DNA of 39,239 nt from Clostridia bacterium (GTDB lineage: Bacteria > Bacillota > Clostridia > Oscillospirales > Acutalibacteraceae). Of this stretch, positions 23,984 to 32,422 are shown piece by piece. The number at the start of each line of letters is the position of its first letter. Position 1 is the first letter of the stretch. The stretch spans positions 1 through 39,239 of the forward strand of contig JAFQWA010000018.1 in assembly GCA_017407705.1 (NCBI GenBank), written 5' to 3'. The notes under the pieces were generated by a model that searched no databases, had not been told where the DNA came from, and saw only the letters and a program-made list of their open reading frames with translations. The translations under genes and the position numbers were made by a program.

Positions 23984-25300
23984 GCTTTTTGCCTTTTGAG
24001 ATAATCCTTTTAAATTGTGAATAGGAATAATACATCTCTTAAAGCCTAACCTTGCCGCCTCTAAAACACGGGCTTCAGCACCCACCACAGTTCTTATCTC
24101 ACCGGCAAGTCCTATCTCACCGAAAGCAACTACGTCCTCTCGGATAACTGCGTCTTTTAAGCTTGACACCAATGCCAGTACCACTGAAAGGTCAACAGCA
24201 GGCTCATCTAGTCTTAAACCGCCGACGATATTCACATAAGCGTCAGCATTGGAGAAAAAGTAACCTGCACGTTTTTCCAAAACCGCAAGCAACAAGCTTA
24301 AACGGTTATAGTCAAAGCCGGTGGCGGTTCTTCTGGGGTTACCGAAAGCGGTTTGTGTAACCAGACCCTGCACCTCAGCCAAAACAGGACGTGTTCCCTC
24401 CATAACACAGGCAACGCAGGTACCGGGAACGTTTTTCGGTCTGCCGCTTATGAGCATCATAGAAGGGTTCTGCACCTGAGAAAGTCCCGAATCGTTCATT
24501 TCAAAAACGCCGATCTCGTTAGTGGAGCCAAAACGGTTTTTAACAGCCCTGAGCACCCTGTAAGTGAGATTTTTCTCACCCTCAAAATACAGCACTGCAT
24601 CCACAATATGCTCCAGAACCTTCGGTCCTGCAATAGCACCGTCCTTATTAACGTGACCTACTATGATAATGGGAATATCAAGTCCCTTAGCGGCGTGTAA
24701 ATAAGCGTTAGTGCACTCTCTTACCTGCGCAACACTGCCGGGCACTGATGATAACGAGGGCAAATTCATAGTTTGGATAGAGTCTATCATTACAATGTCG
24801 GGCTTTACAGCGTAAATATGGTTTGTAATGGTTTCCACGTTGGTTTCTGTAAGCACATTCAAGTTTTCGGTAGTAACAGAAAGACGCTCGGCCCTCAGCT
24901 TTAACTGACGCTGTGACTCCTCACCCGATACATAAAGTATATTCAGCCCATTATCTCCAAGGCACTGACACATCTGCAAAATAATGGTGGACTTACCTAT
25001 TCCGGGGTCACCGCTAAGCAGTATCAGTGAGCCCTTTACAATGCCGCCGCCCAGCACTCGATCAAGCTCAGACAAGCCGGTTTTGTATCGACTCTCACCC
25101 TGTGCGGTTATGTCGTTTAGCTTCACCGACGCAGCAGGTGCTGCAGCAGATACTGTCTTAACACCAATGGGTGATGTGGACGGAGCTACCAACTGCTCCA
25201 CGAAGGTATCCCAACCTCCGCAGTTTGGACATTTACCCTGCCACTTTACCACTTCATTGCCACATTCACTGCACACAAACACAGTTTTTGCCTTAGCCAT
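23924..25300 (-). CDS. radA: DNA repair protein RadA (Sms)
   Basis: DnaB-type branch-migration helicase acting in recombination. Its 458 residues fit the family. The order is: C4 zinc finger (CSEC...CPNC, 10-27), RecA-like ATPase with Walker A GDPGIGKST (97-105), the RadA-specific KNRFG motif in VKNRFGSTNEIG, and the C-terminal Lon-protease-like domain with ATGFDYNRLSLLLAVLEKR. It is last in the long asp23-to-radA run, 13 bp after the amidase gene, and ends at a terminator. In Bacillus radA follows clpC; here it does not. Confidence 0.97.
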   Translation of the reverse strand: MAKAKTVFVCSECGNEVVKWQGKCPNCGGWDTFVEQLVAPSTSPIGVKTVSAAAPAASVKLNDITAQGESRYKTGLSELDRVLGGGIVKGSLILLSGDPGIGKSTIILQMCQCLGDNGLNILYVSGEESQRQLKLRAERLSVTTENLNVLTETNVETITNHIYAVKPDIVMIDSIQTMNLPSLSSVPGSVAQVRECTNAYLHAAKGLDIPIIIVGHVNKDGAIAGPKVLEHIVDAVLYFEGEKNLTYRVLRAVKNRFGSTNEIGVFEMNDSGLSQVQNPSMMLISGRPKNVPGTCVACVMEGTRPVLAEVQGLVTQTAFGNPRRTATGFDYNRLSLLLAVLEKRAGYFFSNADAYVNIVGGLRLDEPAVDLSVVLALVSSLKDAVIREDVVAFGEIGLAGEIRTVVGAEARVLEAARLGFKRCIIPIHNLKGLSQKAKSSIEVVGVRTIRKAFEAAIE

Positions 25301-25313
25301 TTAACACATCCCC

Positions 25314-26024
25314 TTACTGATCGGCTGTTTTTTGTTGCTCGTAATTTATCAAGCCGTTAATTATCGCAAAACACAGTTTATTCTGATATTCTTCACTTTT
25401 CAAAAGCTCCAGCTCAGCCCCGTTAGACAAAAATCCACACTCCACCATAACCGATGGTTTAGTGGCGTGGTAAAGCAGATAAATGTCTTTGGTGGATTTC
25501 TTCACCGCCCGATTGTTTTCCGGTTGAAGCATAGCCTTAACCGAAGACTGAACACTCTGCGCTAACGCCTTGCTTTTGGAGTTTTTACCGCCGTAGAACA
25601 CCTGAGTCCCACGGTATTTACTTTCTGAAAAGATATTCTGGTGTATGCTCACAATATACTGAGCCTCACCTGATTCTAACATATTTAATCGGTTTTTAAT
25701 ATCGCTTATCTTTTTCTGACGAATGGTTTTTGCAGTGTCATCGTGGATGGATATGTCAGCAGTGCGGGTGGTCTGCACTTTAAACCCGAATAGCACCGCC
25801 ATAGTTTTCAAACGCTCAGCTATCTGCAAATTCAGGTCTTTTTCAAGGGTTTTATCCGATGCCACTGCACCGCCGTCCACCCCACCGTGACCTGCATCTA
25901 TCAGTATTACTGTTTGTTCTGTTTGCGGCAAGGTGGATGTGGTGATGGCAGAGTCTGCCGTACCAAACACCAACGCCGCTACAAGCGTTATAGCTAAACC
26001 CACTGCAAAAATAATCTTTTTCAA
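25314..26024 (-). CDS. N-acetylmuramoyl-L-alanine amidase, CwlD-like, TTG start
   Basis: Zinc amidase (Amidase_3) that removes peptide side chains from muramic acid. The start is TTG: GGAGGTG lies seven bases upstream, giving MKKIIFAVGLAITLVAALVF as a signal/anchor sequence; an ATG 39 bp upstream overlaps that site. Zinc ligands are visible in IDAGHGGVDGG, the Glu in LEKDLNLQIAERL and SIHQN, with the catalytic Glu in VECGFLSN. The 236 residues match CwlD, the amidase that makes muramic-delta-lactam in spore cortex; a general cell-wall amidase is the alternative. Confidence 0.88.
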   Translation of the reverse strand: MKKIIFAVGLAITLVAALVFGTADSAITTSTLPQTEQTVILIDAGHGGVDGGAVASDKTLEKDLNLQIAERLKTMAVLFGFKVQTTRTADISIHDDTAKTIRQKKISDIKNRLNMLESGEAQYIVSIHQNIFSESKYRGTQVFYGGKNSKSKALAQSVQSSVKAMLQPENNRAVKKSTKDIYLLYHATKPSVMVECGFLSNGAELELLKSEEYQNKLCFAIINGLINYEQQKTADQ

Positions 26025-26067
26025 GGCAAAACACCTCCGCTGTAATTTTATGCGAAGGTGCAAATAT

Positions 26068-26625
26068 CTATTCTTGATCCGCTTTTTTATAGAACAAGGT
26101 TTCTTTGAATGAAAATCTTACCTTACCCAACATATATGAGAACATACAAAAAGCAGGAATTATAAGCAGTGTAAGTAATGACAGCACTACTGCACCCCAG
26201 CCAATAGCCTTCATCTTCATATCAGGCGGCATAATGGACATATTAAAGGGGAAATAGAACATATTTATCATACGGTAAATGTTCACATAGTTACTGCTTG
26301 CAAAAAACATCTTTGCAATAACAAGACCTATGCCTGACACTAAAAAAGGTGCAGTGGCGATAATACCCACGTAAAGTCCCTTTAACGGCATAGACTTTTT
26401 GCTGCCCGAATTAACAAGCACACTATCCTTCTCGCCACTTTCATAGCACTGAGAGTAAATTACCGCTATAAGACAAAATATCTGCAAAGCCTGTATCAGT
26501 ACCCTGACAGTGGAATTTTGAGTTATTCCCAGCACAAAAAATCCCATTATAAAGCAAACAACATCAACCATTATAAGCTTTATAAACAAGGATAAAGCCT
26601 GATTTAATATTTTGTTACTTCCCAT
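26068..26625 (-). CDS. Membrane protein of unknown function
   Basis: 185 residues with four predicted membrane segments (about 10-34, 42-58, 84-107 and 139-167) and a charged C-terminal tail KETLFYKKADQE. I recognise no family. It lies 15 bp after the YuiD-like gene and 43 bp before the amidase, all on one strand, so it is probably part of the housekeeping operon. Confidence 0.8.
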   Translation of the reverse strand: MGSNKILNQALSLFIKLIMVDVVCFIMGFFVLGITQNSTVRVLIQALQIFCLIAVIYSQCYESGEKDSVLVNSGSKKSMPLKGLYVGIIATAPFLVSGIGLVIAKMFFASSNYVNIYRMINMFYFPFNMSIMPPDMKMKAIGWGAVVLSLLTLLIIPAFCMFSYMLGKVRFSFKETLFYKKADQE

Positions 26626-26640
26626 AGACCTTCTGCCTTT

Positions 26641-27093
26641 CTACATAAAAAATCCTACAACCATAGGAATGAGTATGCCAAGCAACGCACCGCCCAATAC
26701 CTCCAGCGGTGTATGACCCAGTTTTTCCTGAAGTGCGATAAAATCGTCATCATCGTCTTCATCGGTTTCTTCCTGCCAGGTTCTCAGCTCGTTAATAGCC
26801 TTAGCGTGCATACCTGCAGCACGTCTGACACCCATAGCATCGTACATAACCACGCAAGCAAACACAAAGCACACTGCAAATATGGCTGAATCCATACCCT
26901 CAGAACGGGCAGTGGCAACAGTTAAAGCACATACCATAGCGGTGTGTGAGCTGGGCATTCCGCCTGCACCCACCAAACGCTCGGTTTCGAATTTGCCTGT
27001 AAAGAAAAACAAAATTATGGGCTTTAAAAGCTGTGCCGAAAACCAGCCTATCATGGCACATAATAAGATATAATTTTGAAATATGGAAAACAT
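26641..27093 (-). CDS. YuiD-like (DUF212) divergent PAP2-family membrane protein
   Basis: 150 residues, 4 membrane segments. The GGMPSSHTAMV segment near 45-55 corresponds to the PAP2 SxxxH phosphatase motif and GHTPLEVLGGALLGI near 129 holds the second conserved His. This group resembles acid phosphatase/vanadium haloperoxidase relatives and may dephosphorylate lipid pyrophosphates. Its position 30 bp after ispA, an isoprenoid diphosphate synthase, fits a lipid-phosphate substrate, though that is inference. An acidic run EEDEDDDDD-like lies near 116-122. Confidence 0.9.
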   Translation of the reverse strand: MFSIFQNYILLCAMIGWFSAQLLKPIILFFFTGKFETERLVGAGGMPSSHTAMVCALTVATARSEGMDSAIFAVCFVFACVVMYDAMGVRRAAGMHAKAINELRTWQEETDEDDDDDFIALQEKLGHTPLEVLGGALLGILIPMVVGFFM

Positions 27094-27123
27094 TTTTTCT
27101 CTCCCTAATTTTTAAAGTCTGTT

Positions 27124-28005
27124 TTAGATATTTCTTCCTGCCAGCATCTGTGCAAGCTCACGTAAATTTTCGCTGTTTTCAAACACATCTAAGTTGCTGA
27201 TGGCTTTATTGGTCAGATCATTTACTATTTTAACCGATTTGTCAAGTCCTAATAAGCTAACGTAAGTATTTTTCTCGTTGCTGTCATCACTGCCGATAGG
27301 CTTACCTAAAGTCTTTTCATCGCCGATAACGTCTAAAATGTCATCTCTTATCTGGAACGCCAAACCAATGCTCTCGCAAAAATCACAAGCGGCATCATAT
27401 GTAACCTTATCTGCACCAAAAAGCACACAGGCTATCTGTGCATTTATTTTTATCATAGCAACGGTCTTACCGTCGTGGATCTTGTTTATCTCATCAAGGG
27501 AAATATCCTTGCCCTCGCTTTGCAGATCCAACACCTGACCCCCTGCCATTTTACACATTCCCGCCGCTTTTCCCAATAAATTTATGGCTTTCAAAGCGTT
27601 TTTTGGGTCAATACTATCACTCACGTCCGATGCAGTTTCAAAAGCAAGTGTTAAAAGTGAGTCACCTGCCAACAAAGCAATATCTTCACCAAAAGCAATA
27701 TGGCAAGAGGGCTTACCCCTACGCATATCGTCGTCATCCATACAAGGAAGATCGTCGTGAATAAGAGAATAGGTGTGTATCATTTCAACGGCACAGGCGA
27801 AATTCAGAATATCTTCGGGATCGCCGCCTAATACCTTATAAAACTCCAGCATAATAGCAGGACGAAGTCTTTTTCCACCTGCCAAAAGGCTGTATCTCAT
27901 TGCATTGTTTAAAACTTCGGGAGCGTCGCTATTGCTTTGCAATATCTCATCTAAACGCTGTTCTATCATTTTGGAATAGCAAAGCAAAACCTCATTTACA
28001 GACAT
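27124..28005 (-). CDS. ispA: Polyprenyl synthetase, probably farnesyl diphosphate synthase
   Basis: Condenses isopentenyl diphosphate with allylic diphosphates to make C15 (possibly C20) prenyl diphosphate for undecaprenyl and quinone precursors. The first aspartate-rich motif DDLPCMD plus RRGKPS lies at 84-100 and the second is in FQIRDDILDVIGD near 217. Length 293 is normal. The ATG overlaps the xseB stop (TAATG), the classic xseB-ispA coupling seen in many Firmicutes. Confidence 0.95.
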   Translation of the reverse strand: MSVNEVLLCYSKMIEQRLDEILQSNSDAPEVLNNAMRYSLLAGGKRLRPAIMLEFYKVLGGDPEDILNFACAVEMIHTYSLIHDDLPCMDDDDMRRGKPSCHIAFGEDIALLAGDSLLTLAFETASDVSDSIDPKNALKAINLLGKAAGMCKMAGGQVLDLQSEGKDISLDEINKIHDGKTVAMIKINAQIACVLFGADKVTYDAACDFCESIGLAFQIRDDILDVIGDEKTLGKPIGSDDSNEKNTYVSLLGLDKSVKIVNDLTNKAISNLDVFENSENLRELAQMLAGRNI

Positions 28006-28202
28006 TATTTATCCTCCCCGATGTTTTGGAGTTGAGTGATTTTCAATTCTGCTTCATTTAACTTTTTACCGCAAATATCCGCAAGGGCAGTACCCTCTTC
28101 AAACAGCTTCATAGACTCCTCTAAAGACAACTGACCGTTTTCCAGTAAAGCGGTTATTTCCTCCAAACGCTTCATAGCAGCTTCAAATGTAATATCAGCC
28201 AT
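28005..28202 (-). CDS. xseB: Exodeoxyribonuclease VII small subunit
   Basis: 65-residue coiled-coil subunit that binds XseA to form ExoVII, a single-strand-specific exonuclease. It carries FEAAMKRLEEITALLENGQLSLEESMKLFEEG, of which the RLEEI and LEESM segments are diagnostic. It lies 14 bp after xseA and shares its stop with the ispA start. Confidence 0.96.
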   Translation of the reverse strand: MADITFEAAMKRLEEITALLENGQLSLEESMKLFEEGTALADICGKKLNEAELKITQLQNIGEDK

Positions 28203-28216
28203 AACTAAAACTCCTT

Positions 28217-29410
28217 TTATTTTACAACGGCGTTTAACAAGCCATCGGATAATTTCAAATTCACCTCATCGCCCGACTTTAGAGCCTTTGCTGAGGAGAT
28301 TACCTGATTGTCTTTTAATATCAGCGAATATCCTCTCAGCAACACCGCCAAGGGACTTAAAGCATCTAAACTTGCCACGCTGCTCATAAATCCACGTTTT
28401 TTCTCTTCGACCAAAGCAGTATATACTGCTTTTAGCTTAGAGCAAAGCATATCAAGTGATTGCTGACGCTGATTTACCGAAAACAGCGGATTTGCCATAC
28501 ACTGTTTATTCAGCAGTGCTTTCAGCTGCAACTGCTTTTGCTGATAAACACGGTTAAGTGATGTTTTCAAGGTGATTTTCGTACGGTCTATCCTGACCTT
28601 AAGATCGTGTTTATCGGGCACTGCCAATTCTGCCGCACCTGACGGTGTGGGTGCTCTCAGGTCCGCAGCAAAATCGCATATTGTAAAGTCGGTTTCATGG
28701 CCCACAGCGGATATAACGGGGATTTTAGATGCCGCCACTGTTCTGGCCAGTGTTTCATCGTTAAACGCCCACAGATCTTCAATGGAACCGCCGCCACGTC
28801 CGATAATAATAACGTCAGCACAGTTTTTGTCGTTTACGGTTTTTAAGGCCTCTATCATCTGGGGTGCGGCAACATCACCCTGTACCTGCACGGGGCACAT
28901 TATAACCTGTGCCACCGGGTATCTGCGACCTAATATGTTTAATATATCCTGAACTGCCGCTCCCGTTGGCGACGTAATAACTGCAATTTTTGAGGGCATT
29001 TTTGGAATGGGCTTTTTGTTTTTCTCATCAAACAGACCCTCTGCCTGTAGCTTTGATTTAAGCTGCTCATAGGCAAGTGCCAAAGCACCCACGCCCTGAG
29101 GCTGCATATCAGTAATATACATCTGATAAACGCCGTCACGCTCATACAGTGAAACTCTGCCTCGGCAAATAACCTTCATACCGTTTTCCGGCTTAAACTT
29201 CAGTGAAGTAGCATACTGCCTGAACATAACCGCCTTTATAACGCCGGTATCGTCTTTAAGTGACATATACAAATGTCCGGTTTTATAGTGGTTTGTAAAG
29301 TTGGAAATTTCTCCGCTGATATAAACATCTTTAAGATAGACACTGCTTTCCAGCAATGACTTAACGTACATATTCAACTGTGTAACCGTTAAGATCTTTT
29401 TATCAGCCAA
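28217..29410 (-). CDS. xseA: Exodeoxyribonuclease VII large subunit, TTG start
   Basis: Catalytic subunit of ExoVII, 397 residues. The N-terminal OB-fold lies at about 20-105. The catalytic domain carries GTGAAVQDIL-like and GRGGGSIEDLWAFNDE segments near 145 and 190, then a long coiled-coil that binds XseB. The TTG start (reading ADKKILTVTQLN) is chosen because GGAG lies seven bases before it; an ATG 84 bp upstream would run inside the preceding gene. One base separates it from the stop of the TsaD-like gene. Confidence 0.95.
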   Translation of the reverse strand: MADKKILTVTQLNMYVKSLLESSVYLKDVYISGEISNFTNHYKTGHLYMSLKDDTGVIKAVMFRQYATSLKFKPENGMKVICRGRVSLYERDGVYQMYITDMQPQGVGALALAYEQLKSKLQAEGLFDEKNKKPIPKMPSKIAVITSPTGAAVQDILNILGRRYPVAQVIMCPVQVQGDVAAPQMIEALKTVNDKNCADVIIIGRGGGSIEDLWAFNDETLARTVAASKIPVISAVGHETDFTICDFAADLRAPTPSGAAELAVPDKHDLKVRIDRTKITLKTSLNRVYQQKQLQLKALLNKQCMANPLFSVNQRQQSLDMLCSKLKAVYTALVEEKKRGFMSSVASLDALSPLAVLLRGYSLILKDNQVISSAKALKSGDEVNLKLSDGLLNAVVK

Positions 29411-29411
29411 G

Positions 29412-30350
29412 CTAATTCTCCTTTTTATTGTGAAGCATAGACGCCAGTATGGCAACACCTGCAGCATTGTCCGACGAAAACTCAGGTGCTGCAAAAATGC
29501 CCTTTATCCTGCTTGAAATTATGGAATTACTCATTACTCCGCCTGCATACAAAAACTCCAAGTCTCCGTATTGCTCACGGATCTTATCACTCATAGCCTT
29601 TATGGTTTCGTAAATGTATTCAATAGCATATCTTGCCACGTTCTCGGGCTCTTCACCGCTATCCATCTTGTTTTTGCACTTGTTTTCAAGGCCCGACAAG
29701 CAACAGTCTGCCCCTTTTAAGGTAGGTCTTATTTTTTCGGTGATCTCACCGCTTTGGCTTAACTTATCCAGCATTGCACCACCGGGAAAAGGTAAACCTA
29801 ACATTACCGCCACTCGGTCAATAGCCTGACCTGCCTTTAAGTCTAAAGACTTTGCCACTATTTCGCATTTGATGATATTTTCATCATCGGGAGTTACCAG
29901 TAAAGCCTCTGTGGTGCCGCCCGACACGTGAAATGCGATAAAGGGCTTGTTTATCAGATCCATTCTGCCGGCGCTATGTAATGCGGCTATAACATGGCCT
30001 GCCTGATGCGATGTATAGTAGCAGGGCACACGCAGTGCTGATGCCACACTGTGGGCAGATGCCATACCTGCCAAAAACACCGGCATATATGAGCCCTCTA
30101 CCCCTCTGGGCCTTGAGGACACCGCCACCGCAGAGATTTTTTCCTCTGCTAAGAATGACGAAAAGGCGGCTTCCATAACTTCGGGAAGCTGCCTGATATG
30201 ATTGAACAGTGCTTTGCTCTGCATAAGTCCAACCTCACCCTGTTCAACGGGCAAAAGCTTCTTTTTGCTGATAACACTGTTTGTATCGGAATTAAAAAGT
30301 GCAACTGATGTGGTGTAGTTGCTGGTATCAACGCCTAAAAAAACGCTCAT
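29412..30350 (-). CDS. TsaD/Kae1-family paralog (peptidase M22-like)
   Basis: 312 residues of the ASKHA fold, beginning FLGVDTSNYTTSVALF. The metal-binding HxxxH is retained as HQAGH near 115, and GGTTEALLV near 144, FPGGAMLDKL near 184 and a late AGGVMSNSII segment match the family. It is shorter and more divergent than true TsaD, which makes t6A in tRNA, so it is likely a paralog of unknown role. The gene overlaps nusB by 4 bp and sits where folD is found in Bacillus. Confidence 0.85.
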   Translation of the reverse strand: MSVFLGVDTSNYTTSVALFNSDTNSVISKKKLLPVEQGEVGLMQSKALFNHIRQLPEVMEAAFSSFLAEEKISAVAVSSRPRGVEGSYMPVFLAGMASAHSVASALRVPCYYTSHQAGHVIAALHSAGRMDLINKPFIAFHVSGGTTEALLVTPDDENIIKCEIVAKSLDLKAGQAIDRVAVMLGLPFPGGAMLDKLSQSGEITEKIRPTLKGADCCLSGLENKCKNKMDSGEEPENVARYAIEYIYETIKAMSDKIREQYGDLEFLYAGGVMSNSIISSRIKGIFAAPEFSSDNAAGVAILASMLHNKKEN

Positions 30351-30745
30351 TTTTCAAGTTTCCTTGCAACAGCGCCCAAAACGCCGTTAATGTATGAGGG
30401 GTCCTCGTCACCTGCATATTTCTTTGCAAGCTCCACTGCCTCGTTGATAGATGCACCCACCGGAATATCCTGCTCGAACAAAATCTCGTAAACCGCAACA
30501 CGCATTATGCACAGAGATACTCTGGGAATACGTGAAAGCTTCCAGCCGATGCAGTTTTCTTCTATTGTTTTATCGATCTGATCAAGATTTTCAAAAACAC
30601 CGTTTACACAACGTGTAATAAAATCATCAGCAACGATTTCTCTTGTTTCAACAGCCAACTGTATGACTTCGGGCACAGGCTCCTCATGAAAAGTCTTTTC
30701 AAATACCAGCCCTAAAATCAACTGTCTTTGTTCACTTCTTGTCAT
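30347..30745 (-). CDS. nusB: Transcription antitermination protein NusB
   Basis: RNA-binding factor of the rRNA antitermination complex, working with NusE (S10) on boxA. The 132 all-helical residues carry family segments MTRSEQRQLIL, RIPRVSLCIMRVAVYEI and ASINEAVELAKKYAGDEDPSYINGVLGAV. It is preceded by a 109-bp spacer predicted to be highly structured, with only a modest site (GGCGG) five bases before the ATG. Confidence 0.96.
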   Translation of the reverse strand: MTRSEQRQLILGLVFEKTFHEEPVPEVIQLAVETREIVADDFITRCVNGVFENLDQIDKTIEENCIGWKLSRIPRVSLCIMRVAVYEILFEQDIPVGASINEAVELAKKYAGDEDPSYINGVLGAVARKLEK

Positions 30746-30761
30746 TTAGACCGCCGTTTCT

Positions 30762-30845
30762 CCGTGCAACAAAAAGTCTGCCCTTTATCCCCTGCACGGT
30801 GGGATATAAAGCAGCGCAAGGCCGACTGTGATCCCAGCCGACCTT
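30762..30845 (-). ncRNA. Candidate structured leader with H-type pseudoknot upstream of nusB
   Basis: Read on the minus strand the asp23-nusB spacer folds as (a) a 10-bp hairpin, 30836-30845 with 30818-30827, with two G-U pairs that only work in minus-strand RNA; (b) a second hairpin, 30801-30813 with 30779-30792, whose 8-nt loop is ACCGTGCA; (c) a 7-bp pairing of that loop (30793-30799) with TGCACGG at 30762-30768, forming an H-type pseudoknot. The 3' strand ends 16 bases from the nusB ATG. I do not recognise a known riboswitch class; function is inferred. Confidence 0.45.
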
Positions 30846-30854
30846 TAAGCACAA

Positions 30855-31208
30855 TTATTTTTCTTCTTGTTTTTCAAGCTCAACATCGCAGATATGAACG
30901 TTTACCTTAAAGATAACCTTACCTGTCATATTCTGAATGGAGTCTTTAACGTTCTGCTGAACCTCTTCAGCAACATCGGCAATTTTTACACCTGCTTTAA
31001 GCTTGATGTAAATATCCACCATAGACTGATTATCGTCAACATAAACTGCCTTTGCAGGAGCATCGGTTTTGAACATTTTTTTAATGTCCAAATGCTGAGG
31101 AACAACATCCACAACGCCGTCAACCTCAGTAGCTGCAATAGCTGCAATTTTAGCAATAACGTCATCGGAAATTACCAAACCGCTGTTAGTTTCTTTTTTA
31201 ATATCCAT
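30855..31208 (-). CDS. Asp23/Gls24 family envelope stress response protein
   Basis: 117-residue YqhY/Asp23-type protein, thought to be membrane-associated and to influence fatty-acid and envelope balance. The N-terminal GLVISDDVIAKIAAIAATEVDGV and the central VDIYIKLKAGVKIADVAEEVQQNVKDSI match the family. CGGAGG lies nine bases before the ATG. Its place just before nusB mirrors yqhY-nusB in Bacillus. It has its own SigA promoter after spoIIIAH. Confidence 0.95.
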   Translation of the reverse strand: MDIKKETNSGLVISDDVIAKIAAIAATEVDGVVDVVPQHLDIKKMFKTDAPAKAVYVDDNQSMVDIYIKLKAGVKIADVAEEVQQNVKDSIQNMTGKVIFKVNVHICDVELEKQEEK

Positions 31209-31254
31209 AATTTATACCTCCGTATAGAGTGGGTTTTGAAATTTAGTTATAGTT

Positions 31255-31283
31255 ATTATACCATTAAATTTCCAATTACACAA
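31255..31283 (-). promoter_or_regulatory. SigA promoter of the asp23-nusB-xse-isp-radA operon
   Basis: On the minus strand TTGTGT (31278-31283), 17 bp and a perfect TATAAT (31255-31260), 46 bp upstream of the asp23 start. The -35 abuts the spoIIIAH stop, so vegetative genes are uncoupled from the sporulation operon. No terminator was found between them. Confidence 0.65.
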
Positions 31284-31838
31284 CTATTTTACCTCAATTA
31301 TCTTAATATTTTCAACAGAAATTTTTGAAGTTGATGTAATTATGTCCTGAATTTGCATGGTTTCACTGGCAAGCAACCCCTCTTTAGCGGTTTTTACCGC
31401 CACACTTATACCGCCGTCGGTTATAATGGCAACGCAGTCAGAAAAACCTTTTGCTTTGATAAGCGACTCAATAGCCACCTCAGACTCGGAGTTTTTAGTA
31501 AGCTGTGTGATCTGCTTGGTGGCGTCTGCCTTGACGGTATCACCCGACTTTACGTCGTTCAATATCTCCTTTAAAGTTTCCACCGATTTTTTACGTGTTG
31601 CCTCACGCTCAGTGCGTGTTTTTGAGAAAAAGTCGGTTTCGAGCTTTGCGCTGGTCATTGCCTGATTAACGTACTGTGCATCGCCTAAATATTTTTGAGT
31701 ACCGCTAAGTGCTGAGGTCAGATTGAGCTCTCCGTTGGCACCTGAATATCTCCAGTTAAGATATACCGCTGCCGACAACGCTACGATAAGCACCGAAAGT
31801 ATCACCATTCTTTTACCGAATATTTTTGCTTTTTTCAT
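31284..31838 (-). CDS. spoIIIAH: Stage III sporulation protein AH
   Basis: Mother-cell protein whose extracellular YscJ/FliF-like ring domain binds SpoIIQ from the forespore. The start MKKAKIFGKR follows GGAGG by eight bases (184 residues); an ATG 15 bp upstream is an alternative. One N-terminal membrane segment (about 10-28), a linker rich in coiled-coil (FFSKTRTEREATRKK), then the ring-building domain to the C terminus. Last of the spoIIIA genes. Confidence 0.94.
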   Translation of the reverse strand: MKKAKIFGKRMVILSVLIVALSAAVYLNWRYSGANGELNLTSALSGTQKYLGDAQYVNQAMTSAKLETDFFSKTRTEREATRKKSVETLKEILNDVKSGDTVKADATKQITQLTKNSESEVAIESLIKAKGFSDCVAIITDGGISVAVKTAKEGLLASETMQIQDIITSTSKISVENIKIIEVK

Positions 31839-31858
31839 AAATTTATCCTCCAACTAAT

Positions 31859-32422
31859 TTAATTTGATAAGGTCCCCGTAACCCACACTCGGCTTTCGGG
31901 TATATCAAGAGCCGTGGTGATTGCCTTAGTCACCACCCCGCTCACTGCTTCGTTTTCGCCGCCGGAACACACCACCACTACCCCCTTGATCTGCGGCATA
32001 ATTTCAGTTATGGTCAACGGAATTTCCTTTCCGCTTTCATCATTTATTATCACAAACTTCTTCTCACTGCTATCCTTTTGCTGCTGCTTGGATTTTTCAT
32101 TGCCTGCACTGTCCTCCAGCTTATCACTATCTTCTTTTATTTCACTGGCATAAACATACTCCACGCCGCTGCTTAAAGTCACCAACACCTTCACCTTACC
32201 ACCTACTATCTGCTCCACTGTGTCCGAAAGCTGCTGCTCGATGAGTCTGGCGTATTGGTCTGCGGTAATATCTGCGTTTTGAGCAGTGGCTTGTTGCTTT
32301 TTGGGGATAACGCTTGATAAAAATATAAGGGCAATACCTACAAGACCTATAATAATTAAAATCTTCGGGTTGGATCTTATATAGTCGGTAACCTTTGATA
32401 AAACATTTCTTTGTTCATCCAC
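31859..32422 (-). CDS. spoIIIAG: Stage III sporulation protein AG, GTG start
   Basis: Ring-forming component of the SpoIIIA-SpoIIQ channel. The start is GTG with GGAGG nine bases upstream. A single membrane helix (about 19-38) is followed by a YscJ-like domain with YARLIEQQLSDTVEQIVGGKVKV, a variable charged loop (KSKQQQKDSSEKK) and the second half PQIKGVVVVCSGGENE. 187 residues; overlaps spoIIIAF by 8 bp. Confidence 0.94.
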   Translation of the reverse strand: MDEQRNVLSKVTDYIRSNPKILIIIGLVGIALIFLSSVIPKKQQATAQNADITADQYARLIEQQLSDTVEQIVGGKVKVLVTLSSGVEYVYASEIKEDSDKLEDSAGNEKSKQQQKDSSEKKFVIINDESGKEIPLTITEIMPQIKGVVVVCSGGENEAVSGVVTKAITTALDIPESRVWVTGTLSN

